From assembly GCA_902777335.1 (NCBI GenBank), contig CACYTF010000021.1, forward strand, positions 1-44,081: a stretch of DNA of 44,081 bases, written 5' to 3'. The notes under the pieces are model-generated. The model had not been told where the DNA came from and searched no databases. It saw only the letters and a program-made list of their open reading frames with translations. Positions within the stretch are counted from its first letter, which is position 1, and each line of letters begins with the position of its first letter. Both the position numbers and the translations under genes were made by a program. Below are positions 17,799 through 25,677 of this stretch, one piece after another. Origin of the DNA: an uncultured Eubacteriales bacterium (GTDB lineage Bacteria; Bacillota; Clostridia; Christensenellales; Aristaeellaceae).

Positions 17799-17837
17799 CA
17801 GGGGCCCGGATTGCCGTGTTGGCGATCCGGGCCCCTG
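17799..17837. terminator. Hairpin between convergent genes
   Basis: A 13-base-pair perfect stem (CAGGGGCCCGGAT and complement) with a 13-base loop. It starts six bases after the membrane-protein stop and ends 13 bases from the stop of the converging gene. It lacks a U-run but is well placed to end both transcripts. Confidence 0.65.
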
Positions 17838-17850
17838 ATGTTGCGGTATA

Positions 17851-18603
17851 TCACTCCACCTTGATCTTCACCGCCGCCTTTTTACCGTTGGCGGTCCTGA
17901 CGGTGATTGTGGCCGTGCCCTTCTTCAGGGCGGTGACCTTGCCGGTCTTGGAAACCTTGGCGATCTTCGGCTTGTCGCTCTTCCAGGTCAGCGTCGAGAG
18001 CGTGCCTGAGGGCAGCTTGGCCTTCAGCTGCAGCGTCTTGCCCTTCTTCAGCGTCAGCGACGCGCCCTTCTTCAGCGCCTTGCCGCCCTTGTACAGCGTG
18101 ACCTTCGACGGCGCGGGCTTGACGGTAACCTTTATCTTAGAGGTCAGGCCATTTTGTGTCTGGAAGGTAATGGTTGTGATGCCTGGCTTGTATGCATGAA
18201 TAAATGCGAGATCCTTGTCTGTATTAGCGATCTTGGAATTGCTGCTGTATGTTTTAACCTCCAAATCGGCGTTATTCGGCGTGACGGTCCATTCTATGGA
18301 GAACTTTTCGCCTGCCCCTATTGTCACTTTGGATTTATCTGTTTTGAACTTGATTGGCGCAATACCCGTGGCAGGAATGGCTTCAGTCTCCAGTATTTCA
18401 CCACAAACCGTACAGATTCGCGTTTTTTCCCCATCCTGATACAATGTGGCTTTTTTCGTCACGGCCCATTTTCCAGGAACATGGCCGGTTGGTTCAAGTT
18501 CTCTTGAGTCCACGACCTGACCACAAATCGTACACTTCTGTGTTATTGCTCCAGGCTGACAGGTTGCGACTTTCGTGATCGTCCATTCTCCCGGAAGCAC
18601 ATG
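17851..18603 (-). pseudogene. 5'-truncated surface protein with CxxC and Ig-like repeats
   Basis: The C-terminal part of a secreted or surface protein. It begins in two ~40-residue repeats, each with CTxCG (CTICGQVVD, CTVCGEILE) and a PTG/PATG end. Two Ig-like (BIG2-like) domains follow, the last with the typical SGKVTALKKGTATITV-like pattern (here KTGKVTALKKGTATITV) and Lys-rich strands. No signal peptide or ribosome site precedes the repeats. The frame stays open upstream to 18888 but runs through the antisense of the XRE gene and loses family character before about 18603. I read this as the tail of a larger adhesin-like gene cut off by the event that placed the XRE gene here. Confidence 0.7.
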
Positions 18604-18651
18604 ATATGATGGGGTGCATATCGCAAAATCAGCTTTTCCTCTGGCCCTGAT

Positions 18652-18990
18652 ATGTACCACATGCTTCCAAAATTGAAGCTGCTGCGCAGGGAAAAGGGCA
18701 TCAGTCAACAGGCTCTGGCTGAAGCAATGGGTGTGAGCCAGCAGTCTATAAACAATTATGAAAACAAAACCATCGAACCGGATTTTGATTTGCTCAAGAG
18801 ACTGGCTGATTATTTTGGAACGACGACAGACTATATCCTGGATTATGCAGATACCCGCTATCCTATAGAAGATACCACCGCCTACCACCTGAACGCCGAC
18901 GAATCAGACCTTATCTCGCGCTACCGCGCCCTGAATCCAAAGGAGCGGGACTGCGTGAAGCAAGTGATCGACACGCTGCTGGAAAAGTGA
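18652..18990 (+). CDS. XRE-family transcriptional regulator
   Basis: A 112-residue protein. The N-terminal helix-turn-helix (LKLLRREKGISQQALAEAMG...SQQSINNYENKTIEPD in outline) is a standard Cro/CI domain, followed by LLKRLADYFGTTTDYIL and a short helical C-terminus. No clear ribosome site precedes either possible ATG (18652 or 18661), so the true start is uncertain. The base composition is lower in GC than the flanking operons. It lies between two truncated genes, suggesting recombination or past transfer. Targets unknown. Confidence 0.8.
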   Translation: MYHMLPKLKLLRREKGISQQALAEAMGVSQQSINNYENKTIEPDFDLLKRLADYFGTTTDYILDYADTRYPIEDTTAYHLNADESDLISRYRALNPKERDCVKQVIDTLLEK

Positions 18991-19103
18991 ATAAAGCCGC
19001 CCGGTACCGGCTTTTCAAAATAAACCTTCACCATACCGTCGGGCTTCATTTCGGAATGCGCGATGCCCGTATCATCGGGAAGCGTCATGTATTCGTACAT
19101 CAT
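18990..19103 (-). pseudogene. 3'-truncated small conserved gene
   Basis: Starting at the ATG at 19103, with AGGAGG seven bases upstream, the frame reads MMYEYMTLPDDTGIAHSEM and then VKVYFEKPVPGGF. It resembles from memory the beginning of a small protein common in gut Clostridia. After about residue 38 the likeness stops abruptly at the end of the XRE gene; the frame only runs on into XRE antisense to 18921. A good ribosome site in front of a gene lacking its second half supports a deletion joint near 18985-18995. Confidence 0.5.
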
Positions 19104-19175
19104 GGGACCACCTCCTGTATCCATTATACAGCGAAATCATGGACTATTCAACGTCCAATTCCTCCAATCAAAACA

Positions 19176-19216
19176 CATCAAAAACACAAAACGAAAAGCA
19201 TCAAAAACACAAAACG
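19176..19216. repeat. Two direct copies of an 18-base A-rich sequence
   Basis: CATCAAAAACACAAAACG occurs at 19176-19193 and again at 19199-19216, 23 bases apart, ending four bases before the -35 box of the ATPase gene. It could be a regulator site or UP-like element; no binding protein is known. Confidence 0.75.
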
Positions 19217-19220
19217 CCCA

Positions 19221-19249
19221 TTGACCGGGCACAAGGAACGTGTTATAAT
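19221..19249 (+). promoter_or_regulatory. Promoter of the DUF4143 ATPase gene
   Basis: TTGACC, 17-base spacer, TATAAT, about 33 bases before the start codon. Confidence 0.75.
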
Positions 19250-19281
19250 AATTCTGGAGTATTTCACTCGGAGGCGATGAT

Positions 19282-20574
19282 ATGCCGGAATACCTGCCCA
19301 GAGTGGTAGACGACGAGCTGGCGCTGCGGCTGGAAGCCTTTGGCGCGACGCTGATCGTCGGGCCGAAGTGGTGCGGGAAGACCACGACGGGAGAACAGCG
19401 GGCAAAGAGCATATTGCGGATGCAGGACCCTGACCGCCGGGAGGGATATATGGCCACGGCCAATGCAAAGCCCTCCCTGCTTCTGCGCGGAGAAAACCCC
19501 CGCCTGATCGACGAGTGGCAGGTGGCTCCCGTGCTGTGGGACGCCGTGCGAACGGCGGTCGATCAGCGGCAGGAGGAGGGGCTGTTTATCCTCACGGGAT
19601 CGACCTCGGTGGACAACAGAAAAATCATGCACTCCGGCACGGGCCGGATCTCTCGCATGAAGATGTATCCCATGAGCCTGTTCGAGTCGAAGGAATCCGG
19701 CGGCGGCATATCCCTGAAGGCCTTGTTCGACGATCCGTCCATGGATATTGACGGGATCACGTCGAATCTGACGATCGAGGAGCTGATCTTTGCCGCCTGT
19801 CGCGGCGGCTGGCCCGGTACGCTGCGAAGAAAGAGCGATGCCGCCAGGCTGTTGATCGCCCGGGACTATATCAACAACATCTGTCAGTCGGATATTTCCA
19901 CGGTGGACGGGGTGCAGCGCAATCCAGCCTGGACGCGCATGATCCTGCGCTCTTACGCGCGAAACATTTCCACCCTTGCCAAGAAGACGAACATCTTCAG
20001 GGATGTTTCCGCCAACGCGGACAGCATGACCCTGGCCACGATGGACAGTTACCTGAACGCGCTGGAAAAGCTGTTTGTGATCGAAGACATCGAGGCGTGG
20101 TGCCCGGCGATACGTTCCGCGACGACGATCCGCTCCGGCAAAAAGCGCGAGTTTACCGATCCGTCCATTGCCGTGGCCGCCATGGGCCTGACGCCAGAAT
20201 ACCTGCAGACCGATCTGAAGACCTTCGGCTTCATATTTGAATGCCTCTGCATTCGGGATCTCAAAGTCTATTCCCAGGCGCTCGGCGGAAAGCTTTCCTA
20301 TTATCATGACCGGTTTGATCTTGAGGCGGACGCCGTCCTCCATCTGGACGACGGGCGCTATGCGCTGATCGAGTTCAAGCTGGGCAGCAGAGAGATCGAG
20401 GAGGGCGCGGCGCATCTTCTGCAGATCAGGCAGCTCATTAGAAGGAACAATGGGAAGGAAACACAGGTTCCCCTTCGCGAGCCGGATCTGCTCATGGTCA
20501 TCACCGGCGGCGAAATGGCCTATACCCGCGAAGACGGGGTGAAGATCGTTCCGATCGGGGTACTGAAGGATTGA
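19282..20574 (+). CDS. AAA ATPase with DUF4143 domain
   Basis: A 430-residue protein of the AAA_14/DUF4143 family. The Walker A is GPKWCGKTT (about residues 27-35) and the Walker B-like strand is PRLIDEW (73-79). A sensor-like LTGSTS follows. The C-terminal half (about 190-400) carries the nuclease-like DUF4143 region with EADAVL...ALIEFKLG, resembling the PD-(D/E)xK motif. The cellular role is not established; some are discussed as mobile or defence-linked. GGAGG lies eight bases before the ATG. It is transcribed alone from the promoter at 19221. Confidence 0.88.
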   Translation: MPEYLPRVVDDELALRLEAFGATLIVGPKWCGKTTTGEQRAKSILRMQDPDRREGYMATANAKPSLLLRGENPRLIDEWQVAPVLWDAVRTAVDQRQEEGLFILTGSTSVDNRKIMHSGTGRISRMKMYPMSLFESKESGGGISLKALFDDPSMDIDGITSNLTIEELIFAACRGGWPGTLRRKSDAARLLIARDYINNICQSDISTVDGVQRNPAWTRMILRSYARNISTLAKKTNIFRDVSANADSMTLATMDSYLNALEKLFVIEDIEAWCPAIRSATTIRSGKKREFTDPSIAVAAMGLTPEYLQTDLKTFGFIFECLCIRDLKVYSQALGGKLSYYHDRFDLEADAVLHLDDGRYALIEFKLGSREIEEGAAHLLQIRQLIRRNNGKETQVPLREPDLLMVITGGEMAYTREDGVKIVPIGVLKD

Positions 20575-20587
20575 TCAGAAATGGTGA

Positions 20588-20646
20588 GGTGAGGGGGACG
20601 GTTCCTCCAACCGCTGTAAACGGTTGGAGGAACCGTCCCCCTCACC
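20588..20646. repeat. Perfect long-hairpin copy of the core repeat (also a possible bidirectional terminator)
   Basis: A perfect 26-base-pair inverted repeat with a seven-base loop (CTGTAAA), containing GGGGGACGGTTCC. It lies between the converging ATPase and Hsp20 genes and is followed on the plus strand by a T-run, so it could also end transcription. Unlike the other copies, the two halves fold as one long stem. Confidence 0.8.
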
Positions 20647-20657
20647 ACTTTTTGGCT

Positions 20658-21104
20658 TTACCCTTCGATCATGATGACCTTCTTTTCGGGCAGCTTGCGC
20701 TCGTCCTTCTTCGGGATGCTCAGGCTCAGCACGCCGTGCTCCAGCTTGGCGGTGATGTCCTGCTCGGTCAGGGCGTCGCCCACGTAGAAGCTGCGCTGCA
20801 TCGTGCCGGCATAGCGCTCCTGGCGGATCAGGCGGCCCTTCTTGGTGGTTTCGTCCTTGTTCAGGCCCTTGGTGGCGGTGACGGTCAGGTAGCCGTTCTG
20901 CAGCTCCAGGTTCAGATCCTCCTTCCTGAAGCCCGGCAGGTCGATGTCCACCTCAAAGTGGTCCTCGTGCTCGTGTACGTCCGTTTTCATTTCCCGGGCC
21001 GCGTTCTTGCCGTACAGCTGACGGTCCATATTCCGGAACTCGCGGTCCCAGCCATTGAAGAATTCATCAAACAGGTTTTCACCAAAGATACTCGGCATCA
21101 ACAT
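20658..21104 (-). CDS. Hsp20 small heat-shock protein
   Basis: A 148-residue small heat-shock protein with an N-terminal arm containing FDEFFNGWDREF. The alpha-crystallin domain (about residues 38-130) includes DLPGFRKEDLNLELQNGYLTV, and a C-terminal tail follows. The GVLSLSIPKK stretch matches the family's conserved GVL motif. It holds unfolding proteins as an ATP-independent oligomeric chaperone. It is monocistronic and has its own CIRCE-controlled promoter, so it should be induced by heat through HrcA. AGGAGG lies about six bases before the start. Confidence 0.95.
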   Translation of the reverse strand: MLMPSIFGENLFDEFFNGWDREFRNMDRQLYGKNAAREMKTDVHEHEDHFEVDIDLPGFRKEDLNLELQNGYLTVTATKGLNKDETTKKGRLIRQERYAGTMQRSFYVGDALTEQDITAKLEHGVLSLSIPKKDERKLPEKKVIMIEG

Positions 21105-21181
21105 AAGTCATACCTCCTTTTATGTCTTCGCCTGAACCCGGGGTCCCGGCCATCCGGCCGTTCTCCCTTCGTTCGCCTATT

Positions 21182-21209
21182 ATTATACTCGTTTTGTTAG
21201 CACTGTCAA
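21182..21209 (-). promoter_or_regulatory. Promoter of hsp20
   Basis: On the minus strand TTGACA (21204-21209), 16-base spacer, TATAAT (21182-21187). The -35 box lies inside the CIRCE operator. Confidence 0.85.
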
Positions 21210-21223
21210 GAGGTGAGTGCTAA
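21197..21223. promoter_or_regulatory. CIRCE operator (HrcA site)
   Basis: TTAGCACTG, nine bases, GAGTGCTAA. This is the CIRCE consensus TTAGCACTC-N9-GAGTGCTAA with a single change in one arm. It covers the -35 box of the hsp20 promoter, so HrcA binding should block RNA polymerase. Confidence 0.92.
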
Positions 21224-21354
21224 TTTAGTTGTAAACAATTGATGAACGGTTTTGCAGGGCCCGATGCGCGCAGGCATAGTCTGGCCCGCGGGGTCATGAA
21301 ATATTACCGGCCATATCATAATTTAACGAAAGAAAGACAAAACAAGCCACAGTC

Positions 21355-21383
21355 TTTACATTTGGACCGGGGTACTGTAAAAT
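21355..21383 (+). promoter_or_regulatory. Predicted promoter of the PTS genes
   Basis: TTTACA, 17-base spacer, TAAAAT, about 75 bases before the EIIBCA start. I see no antiterminator (RAT) or obvious cre site in the 353-base gap from 21105 to 21457 beyond this and the CIRCE region. Confidence 0.6.
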
Positions 21384-21457
21384 GATATTTAATCAATGGT
21401 GATTCCGCCGGTACAGCGGCGCGAATACGCCTGAGAACAATGTAAGGGGGAGAAACT

Positions 21458-23302
21458 ATGGCACTGGACTATCGCAAATGCGCTGAACAGATCGCCGCGA
21501 ACATCGGCGGCGGCGCGAACGTCATCAGCGCGGCCCACTGCGCGACCCGGCTGAGGCTGGTCATCGCCGACAACAGCAAGGTCAACAAGGAAGTCCTGGA
21601 GAATGTGGACGGCGTCAAGGGCATGTTTGAATCGAACGGTCAGCTGCAGCTGATCATCGGCACCGGCACCGTCAACAAGGTATACGACGAGTTCCTGTCT
21701 GTGACGGGCGCTTCCGCCGCCAGCAAGGCGGACGTGAAGGCCGCCGCGGCGAGCCGCATGCCCCTGTGGAAGAAGATTCTGAAGACCCCCGGCGACGTGT
21801 TCGTACCGATCCTGCCCGCCATCGTGGCCTCCGGCCTGATGATGGGCCTGGTGGAGGCGCTGGCCAAGGCCATACCCTCCTTTGCCGACAGCGGCTGGTT
21901 TGGCTTCCTGGATCTGGTGGCCAACACCGCCTTCGCGCTGCTGCCCATACTGGTGGCCGTCTCCGCGGCCCGCGTGTTCGGCGGCAACCTATTCCTCGGC
22001 GGCGTCATCGGCATGATGATGGTGCACCCGGCGCTGATGAACGCCTGGACCGTCAGCCCCACCAACCAGCCGGCGGTGTGGGACCTGGGCCTGTTCAAGA
22101 TATCGCAGGTGGGCTACCAGGGCCACGTGATACCGGTCATACTCGCGGTGCTGCTGATGAGCACCGTGGAGAAGTGGCTGCACAAAAAGGTGCCCGAGAT
22201 GATCGACCTGTTCGTCACCCCGCTGGTCACCGTGCTGGTCACCGCCTTCGCCACCTTCGTGGTCATCGGCCCCATCTTCTCGGTGCTTGAGAACTGGGTG
22301 CTGACCGGCGCCAAGTGGCTGGTCTCCTCCACCGGCGGCATCGGCGCGCTGATCATGGGCGCGCTGTATCCCTGGACGGTGGTCATGGGCCTGCACCACA
22401 TGTACAACGTCATCGAGGCCGGCATGCTGGCCGTCGAGGGCGGCCTGAACATCTGGATGCCCATCGCCTCGGCGGCCAACTTTGCCCAGTTCGGCGCCTG
22501 CTTGGCCGTGGCCATCAAGTGCCGCAACGCCAAGCTGAAGTCCGTGGCGCTGCCCTCCTCGCTTTCCGCGTCGCTGGGCATCACCGAGCCCGCCATCTTC
22601 GGCGTGAACTTCCGCTTCATGAAGCCCTTCATCGCGGGCGTCATCGGCGGCGCGGTGGGCGCGCTGTTCGGCTCGCTGACCAAGCTGGGCGCCACCACCT
22701 ACGGCGTCACCGGCATCCCCGGGCTGCTGGCCATCAACAACATTCCGATCTACTGCATCGAGCTTGTGATCGCCGCGGGCATCGCCTTCGCCATCACCAC
22801 CGTGATCTGGAAGGAGGACGCGCCGAAGGCCGCGCCGGCCGCGCCGGCGCCCGAGAAGATCGTGGCGCCCACCGTCAGCGTCATCCGCTGCGCCAACGGC
22901 AAGGTGCTGCAGCCCGTGAAGGGCAACGTCATCCCCTACGACCAGATCCCGGACAACACCTTTGCCTCCGGCGTGCTGGGCGTGGGCGTGGGCATCCAGC
23001 CCACCGACGAGGTGGTCGTCGCGCCGTTTGACGGCGAAATCACCTCCGTGGCCGAGAGCCGCCACGCCGTGGGCGTCGCCGCCAACGACATGGAGCTGCT
23101 GATCCACGTGGGCGTGGACACCGTGGCCATGAACGGCGACGGCTTCGACTGCCTGGTGAAGGAGGGCGACCAGGTGAAGGCGGGCCAGGTTCTGATCCGC
23201 TTCAGCCGCGAGAAGATCAAGGCCGCCGGCTACAGCGACACCGTGGCCGTGCTGCTGACCAATTCCGACGACCTGGACGGCGTCGAGTACGGGGCAAAGT
23301 AA
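21458..23302 (+). CDS. PTS sugar transporter EIIBCA (glucose/sucrose superfamily)
   Basis: A 614-residue permease with all three domains fused. IIB comes first (about residues 1-85) with the phospho-cysteine Cys28 in AAHCATRLRL. IIC follows (about 100-450), with ten or so membrane segments and the GITEPAIFGVN motif. After an Ala/Pro linker, IIA (about 475-614) has its phospho-histidine near residue 550 in LLIHVGVDTV. It imports and phosphorylates a sugar using phosphate from enzyme I through HPr. The IIC sequence is closest in feel to sucrose, trehalose or beta-glucoside systems; the sugar is not settled. Enzyme I follows 20 bases on. No hydrolase or HPr gene is adjacent. Confidence 0.92.
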   Translation: MALDYRKCAEQIAANIGGGANVISAAHCATRLRLVIADNSKVNKEVLENVDGVKGMFESNGQLQLIIGTGTVNKVYDEFLSVTGASAASKADVKAAAASRMPLWKKILKTPGDVFVPILPAIVASGLMMGLVEALAKAIPSFADSGWFGFLDLVANTAFALLPILVAVSAARVFGGNLFLGGVIGMMMVHPALMNAWTVSPTNQPAVWDLGLFKISQVGYQGHVIPVILAVLLMSTVEKWLHKKVPEMIDLFVTPLVTVLVTAFATFVVIGPIFSVLENWVLTGAKWLVSSTGGIGALIMGALYPWTVVMGLHHMYNVIEAGMLAVEGGLNIWMPIASAANFAQFGACLAVAIKCRNAKLKSVALPSSLSASLGITEPAIFGVNFRFMKPFIAGVIGGAVGALFGSLTKLGATTYGVTGIPGLLAINNIPIYCIELVIAAGIAFAITTVIWKEDAPKAAPAAPAPEKIVAPTVSVIRCANGKVLQPVKGNVIPYDQIPDNTFASGVLGVGVGIQPTDEVVVAPFDGEITSVAESRHAVGVAANDMELLIHVGVDTVAMNGDGFDCLVKEGDQVKAGQVLIRFSREKIKAAGYSDTVAVLLTNSDDLDGVEYGAK

Positions 23303-23322
23303 AAGCGTAGGAGGAGATTCGT

Positions 23323-25002
23323 ATGATTTCCATTCAGGGCAAGGGCGTATCCACCGGCGTGGCGATGGGCCCGCTGTACTACTACCAGCGCGCGAAGAGC
23401 GTGATCCGCCGCTATCAGGTGGAGGACGCCGCCGCGGAGTGGGACCGCTTCAAGGCCGCCCAGGCCAAGGCCGTGGAGCAGCTGGGCGTTCTGGCCGAGA
23501 AGGCCCGCGAGGAGGCCGGCGACGAGGCCGCGCTGCTGTTTGAGACCCACCAGATGATGGCCGAGGACATGGACTACGAGGAGGCCATCCAGGGCCTGAT
23601 CAACGATGAAAAGCTGAACGCCGAGGCGGCCGTCACCGATACCGCCGCCCAGTTCGCCGAGATGTTCGCCCAGATGGACGACACCTACATGCAGGCCCGC
23701 GCCGCGGACGTGAAGGACGTGTCCGGCCGCATCATCGGCATACTGACCGGCGTGGTGCAGGGCGGCATCGACAGCCCGGTGCCGGTGATCCTGGCCGCGG
23801 ACGACCTGGCCCCCAGCGAGACCGTGCAGCTGGACAAGAGCAAGATACTGGGCTTTGTCACCGAGGGCGGCAGCGGCTCCAGCCACACCGCCATACTGGC
23901 CCGCACGATGGGCATTCCCGCCATCATCGGCGTCGGCAACCAGCTGAAGCCGGAGTTCGAGGGCCGCGAGGTGATCGTGGACGGCTCCACCGGCAGCATC
24001 GTGGTGGACGCCGACGACGCCACCCGCGCCGTGATGATGGCCAAGCGCGAGGAACAGCTGAAGCGCCAGAGGCTGCTGGAGCAGCTGAAGGGCCAGCCCA
24101 ACATCACCAAGGACGGCCAGAGCATCAAGGTGTTCTGCAACATCGGCAACCCCGAGGACGTGGCCGCGGTGCTGTCCAACGACGGCGGCGGCATCGGCCT
24201 GTTCCGCTCGGAGTTCCTGTATCTGAACTGCTCGGACTATCCCACCGAGGACTACCAGTTCGAGGCCTACAAGAAGGTGCTCTCCGACATGGGCGGCCGC
24301 GAGGTGGTCATCCGCACGCTGGACATCGGCGCGGACAAGCAGATCGACTACTTCCAGATGCCCAAGGAGGAGAACCCGGCGCTGGGCAACCGCGCGCTGC
24401 GCATCTGCCTGAACCGGCCGGAGATCTTCAAGACCCAGCTGCGCGCGCTGTACCGCGCCTCCGCCTTCGGCAAGCTGGGCATCATGTTCCCGATGGTGAC
24501 CTCCGTCTGGGAGGTCCGGGAGGCCCGGAAGATGTGCGAGCTGGTCAAGAAGGAGCTGACCGAGGAGGGCAAGCCCTTCGCCGACGACGTGCAGATTGGC
24601 ATCATGATCGAGACCCCCGCCGCGGCGGTGATGAGCGACCGGCTGGCCAAGCTCGTCGACTTCTTCTCCTGCGGCACCAACGACCTGACCCAGTACACCC
24701 TGGCCTGCGACCGCCAGAACAACGACCTGGGCCGCTTCTTCAACCCGCATCACCCCGCGGTGCTGCGGCTTCTGAAGATGGTGTGCGACAACGCCCACAA
24801 GAACGGCGTGTGGGTCGGCATCTGCGGCGAGCTGGGCGCGGACCTGGATCTGACCGAGACCTTCCTGTCCATCGGCATCGACGAGCTGTCGGTCTCCCCG
24901 CGCTCGGTGCTGCCGCTGCGCCAGAAGATCCGCGAGGTCACCGTCTCCGAGGTCAAGGAGAAGGTGCTGAACGAGCTGCTCGGCGACGAGATCGCGCCGT
25001 AA
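23323..25002 (+). CDS. ptsI: PTS enzyme I (phosphoenolpyruvate-protein phosphotransferase)
   Basis: A 559-residue enzyme I of near-normal length. The N-terminal HPr-binding and phospho-His domain has its active His near residue 188 in GSGSSHTAILAR. The C-terminal PEP-binding barrel shows FRSEFLY, RTLDIGADK, FPMVTS, SCGTNDLTQYTLACDR and GICGELGAD with the conserved Cys. It takes phosphate from PEP and passes it to HPr. Lying directly downstream of an EIIBCA rather than beside ptsH is less usual. AGGAGG precedes the ATG. Confidence 0.96.
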   Translation: MISIQGKGVSTGVAMGPLYYYQRAKSVIRRYQVEDAAAEWDRFKAAQAKAVEQLGVLAEKAREEAGDEAALLFETHQMMAEDMDYEEAIQGLINDEKLNAEAAVTDTAAQFAEMFAQMDDTYMQARAADVKDVSGRIIGILTGVVQGGIDSPVPVILAADDLAPSETVQLDKSKILGFVTEGGSGSSHTAILARTMGIPAIIGVGNQLKPEFEGREVIVDGSTGSIVVDADDATRAVMMAKREEQLKRQRLLEQLKGQPNITKDGQSIKVFCNIGNPEDVAAVLSNDGGGIGLFRSEFLYLNCSDYPTEDYQFEAYKKVLSDMGGREVVIRTLDIGADKQIDYFQMPKEENPALGNRALRICLNRPEIFKTQLRALYRASAFGKLGIMFPMVTSVWEVREARKMCELVKKELTEEGKPFADDVQIGIMIETPAAAVMSDRLAKLVDFFSCGTNDLTQYTLACDRQNNDLGRFFNPHHPAVLRLLKMVCDNAHKNGVWVGICGELGADLDLTETFLSIGIDELSVSPRSVLPLRQKIREVTVSEVKEKVLNELLGDEIAP

Positions 25003-25019
25003 GGGCATATTTGCTGAAG

Positions 25020-25052
25020 AAGGGCCTCATCCGCGCGCCGGATGGGGCCCTT
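25020..25052 (+). terminator. Hairpin after ptsI
   Basis: AAGGGCC-CATCC pairs with GGATG-GGCCCTT (one G-U style mismatch), 17 bases after the ptsI stop. There is no U-run, so termination is uncertain. Confidence 0.5.
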
Positions 25053-25080
25053 GCGGTCGACTGTATTCTGACTGGGAGGT

Positions 25081-25371
25081 ATGGACGTGAAGCACTATGA
25101 ACTGATCAAACTCGTGCCGGGCACGGACCCGGTGGAGATCCAGGAAAAGCTGTGGAAGACCTGTCGCAAGCTGGACGACGAGCTGGACTGGTTCAATCAC
25201 CCGGTGGTGTTCCGCAGCTGCAAGGCCACCGACGACTTCGACCTGATGGCCGTCGTCGAGATCGACGAGGAGGAGCGCCTGGAGGAATTCCTGAACCATC
25301 CGCTGACAAAGAAGCTGGAGGACAGGCTGGCCGAGGTCGTGAAGCAGCGGGCGGCGTTCGATCACTATTGA
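25081..25371 (+). CDS. Dabb (stress-responsive A/B barrel)-like protein
   Basis: A 96-residue cytoplasmic protein. The pattern HYELIKLVPG...DDFDLMAVVEIDEEERLEEFLNHPLTKKLED (in outline) is that of the Dabb ferredoxin-like barrel, including the typical late FLNHP. Dabb proteins form dimers and some are enzymes; function here is unknown. GGGAGG lies three bases before the ATG, rather close. It follows ptsI by about 80 bases, with the hairpin between, so it may be a weak distal member of that operon. Confidence 0.7.
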   Translation: MDVKHYELIKLVPGTDPVEIQEKLWKTCRKLDDELDWFNHPVVFRSCKATDDFDLMAVVEIDEEERLEEFLNHPLTKKLEDRLAEVVKQRAAFDHY

Positions 25372-25392
25372 GTTGAAATCGGGTATCATGCC

Positions 25393-25422
25393 TTGACAAG
25401 AGTATATACTTTGGTATATACT
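25393..25422 (+). promoter_or_regulatory. Promoter of vapBC
   Basis: TTGACA (25393-25398), 18-base spacer, TATACT (25417-25422); TATATA with a 16-base spacer is an alternative. The promoter lies almost wholly within the palindromic operator. Confidence 0.7.
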
Positions 25423-25427
25423 CTTGT
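25396..25427. promoter_or_regulatory. Palindromic operator of vapBC
   Basis: A perfect 14-base inverted repeat (ACAAGAGTATATAC and complement) with the four-base centre TTTG. It covers the promoter, as expected for autorepression by a VapBC complex. Confidence 0.8.
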
Positions 25428-25446
25428 CTGTAAGGAGGGTGTGCAC

Positions 25447-25677
25447 ATGGAAGTCGCCAAGGTGTTCAGCAATGGGGGAAGCCAGGCGGTCCGGCTGCCA
25501 AAGGGGTGTCGCTTTGAACAGGACGAGGTGTTGGCAAATCGGATCGGTAATGTCGTGATCCTGATGCCGAAGGACGATCCCTGGGCGTCGATGCTGCAGG
25601 GGCTCAATATGTTCTCGGATGATTTTTTGAAGGACGGGATCGGCGATTTGCCTCTGCAGGAGCGGCCTGTACTATGA
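25447..25677 (+). CDS. vapB: VapB-type antitoxin (AbrB/SpoVT fold)
   Basis: A 76-residue antitoxin. MEVAKVFSNGGSQAVRLPKG is the standard swapped-hairpin AbrB-like DNA-binding domain of VapB, and the acidic/hydrophobic C-terminus (WASMLQGLNMFSDDF) should wrap the toxin. The open frame continues 18 codons upstream through the operator, but GGAGG eight bases before the ATG at 25447 decides the start. The stop overlaps vapC by four bases (ATGA). Confidence 0.92.
   Translation: MEVAKVFSNGGSQAVRLPKGCRFEQDEVLANRIGNVVILMPKDDPWASMLQGLNMFSDDFLKDGIGDLPLQERPVL

Noticed and set aside
17799..17837. The CAGGGGCCCGGAT hairpin as a member of the core-repeat family
   Set aside because: It lacks the GGGGACGG/AGGTTC core and has a normal terminator position between convergent genes.
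18604..18888. The upstream extension of the truncated surface protein
   Set aside because: It is antisense to the XRE regulator and has no family resemblance or signal peptide.
19176..19216. The direct repeats as a CRISPR remnant
   Set aside because: There are only two copies with a five-base gap, no spacers and no cas genes.
23230..25008. A 592-codon open frame on the minus strand
   Set aside because: It is antisense to ptsI, which has all the enzyme I motifs; the antisense product is low-complexity.
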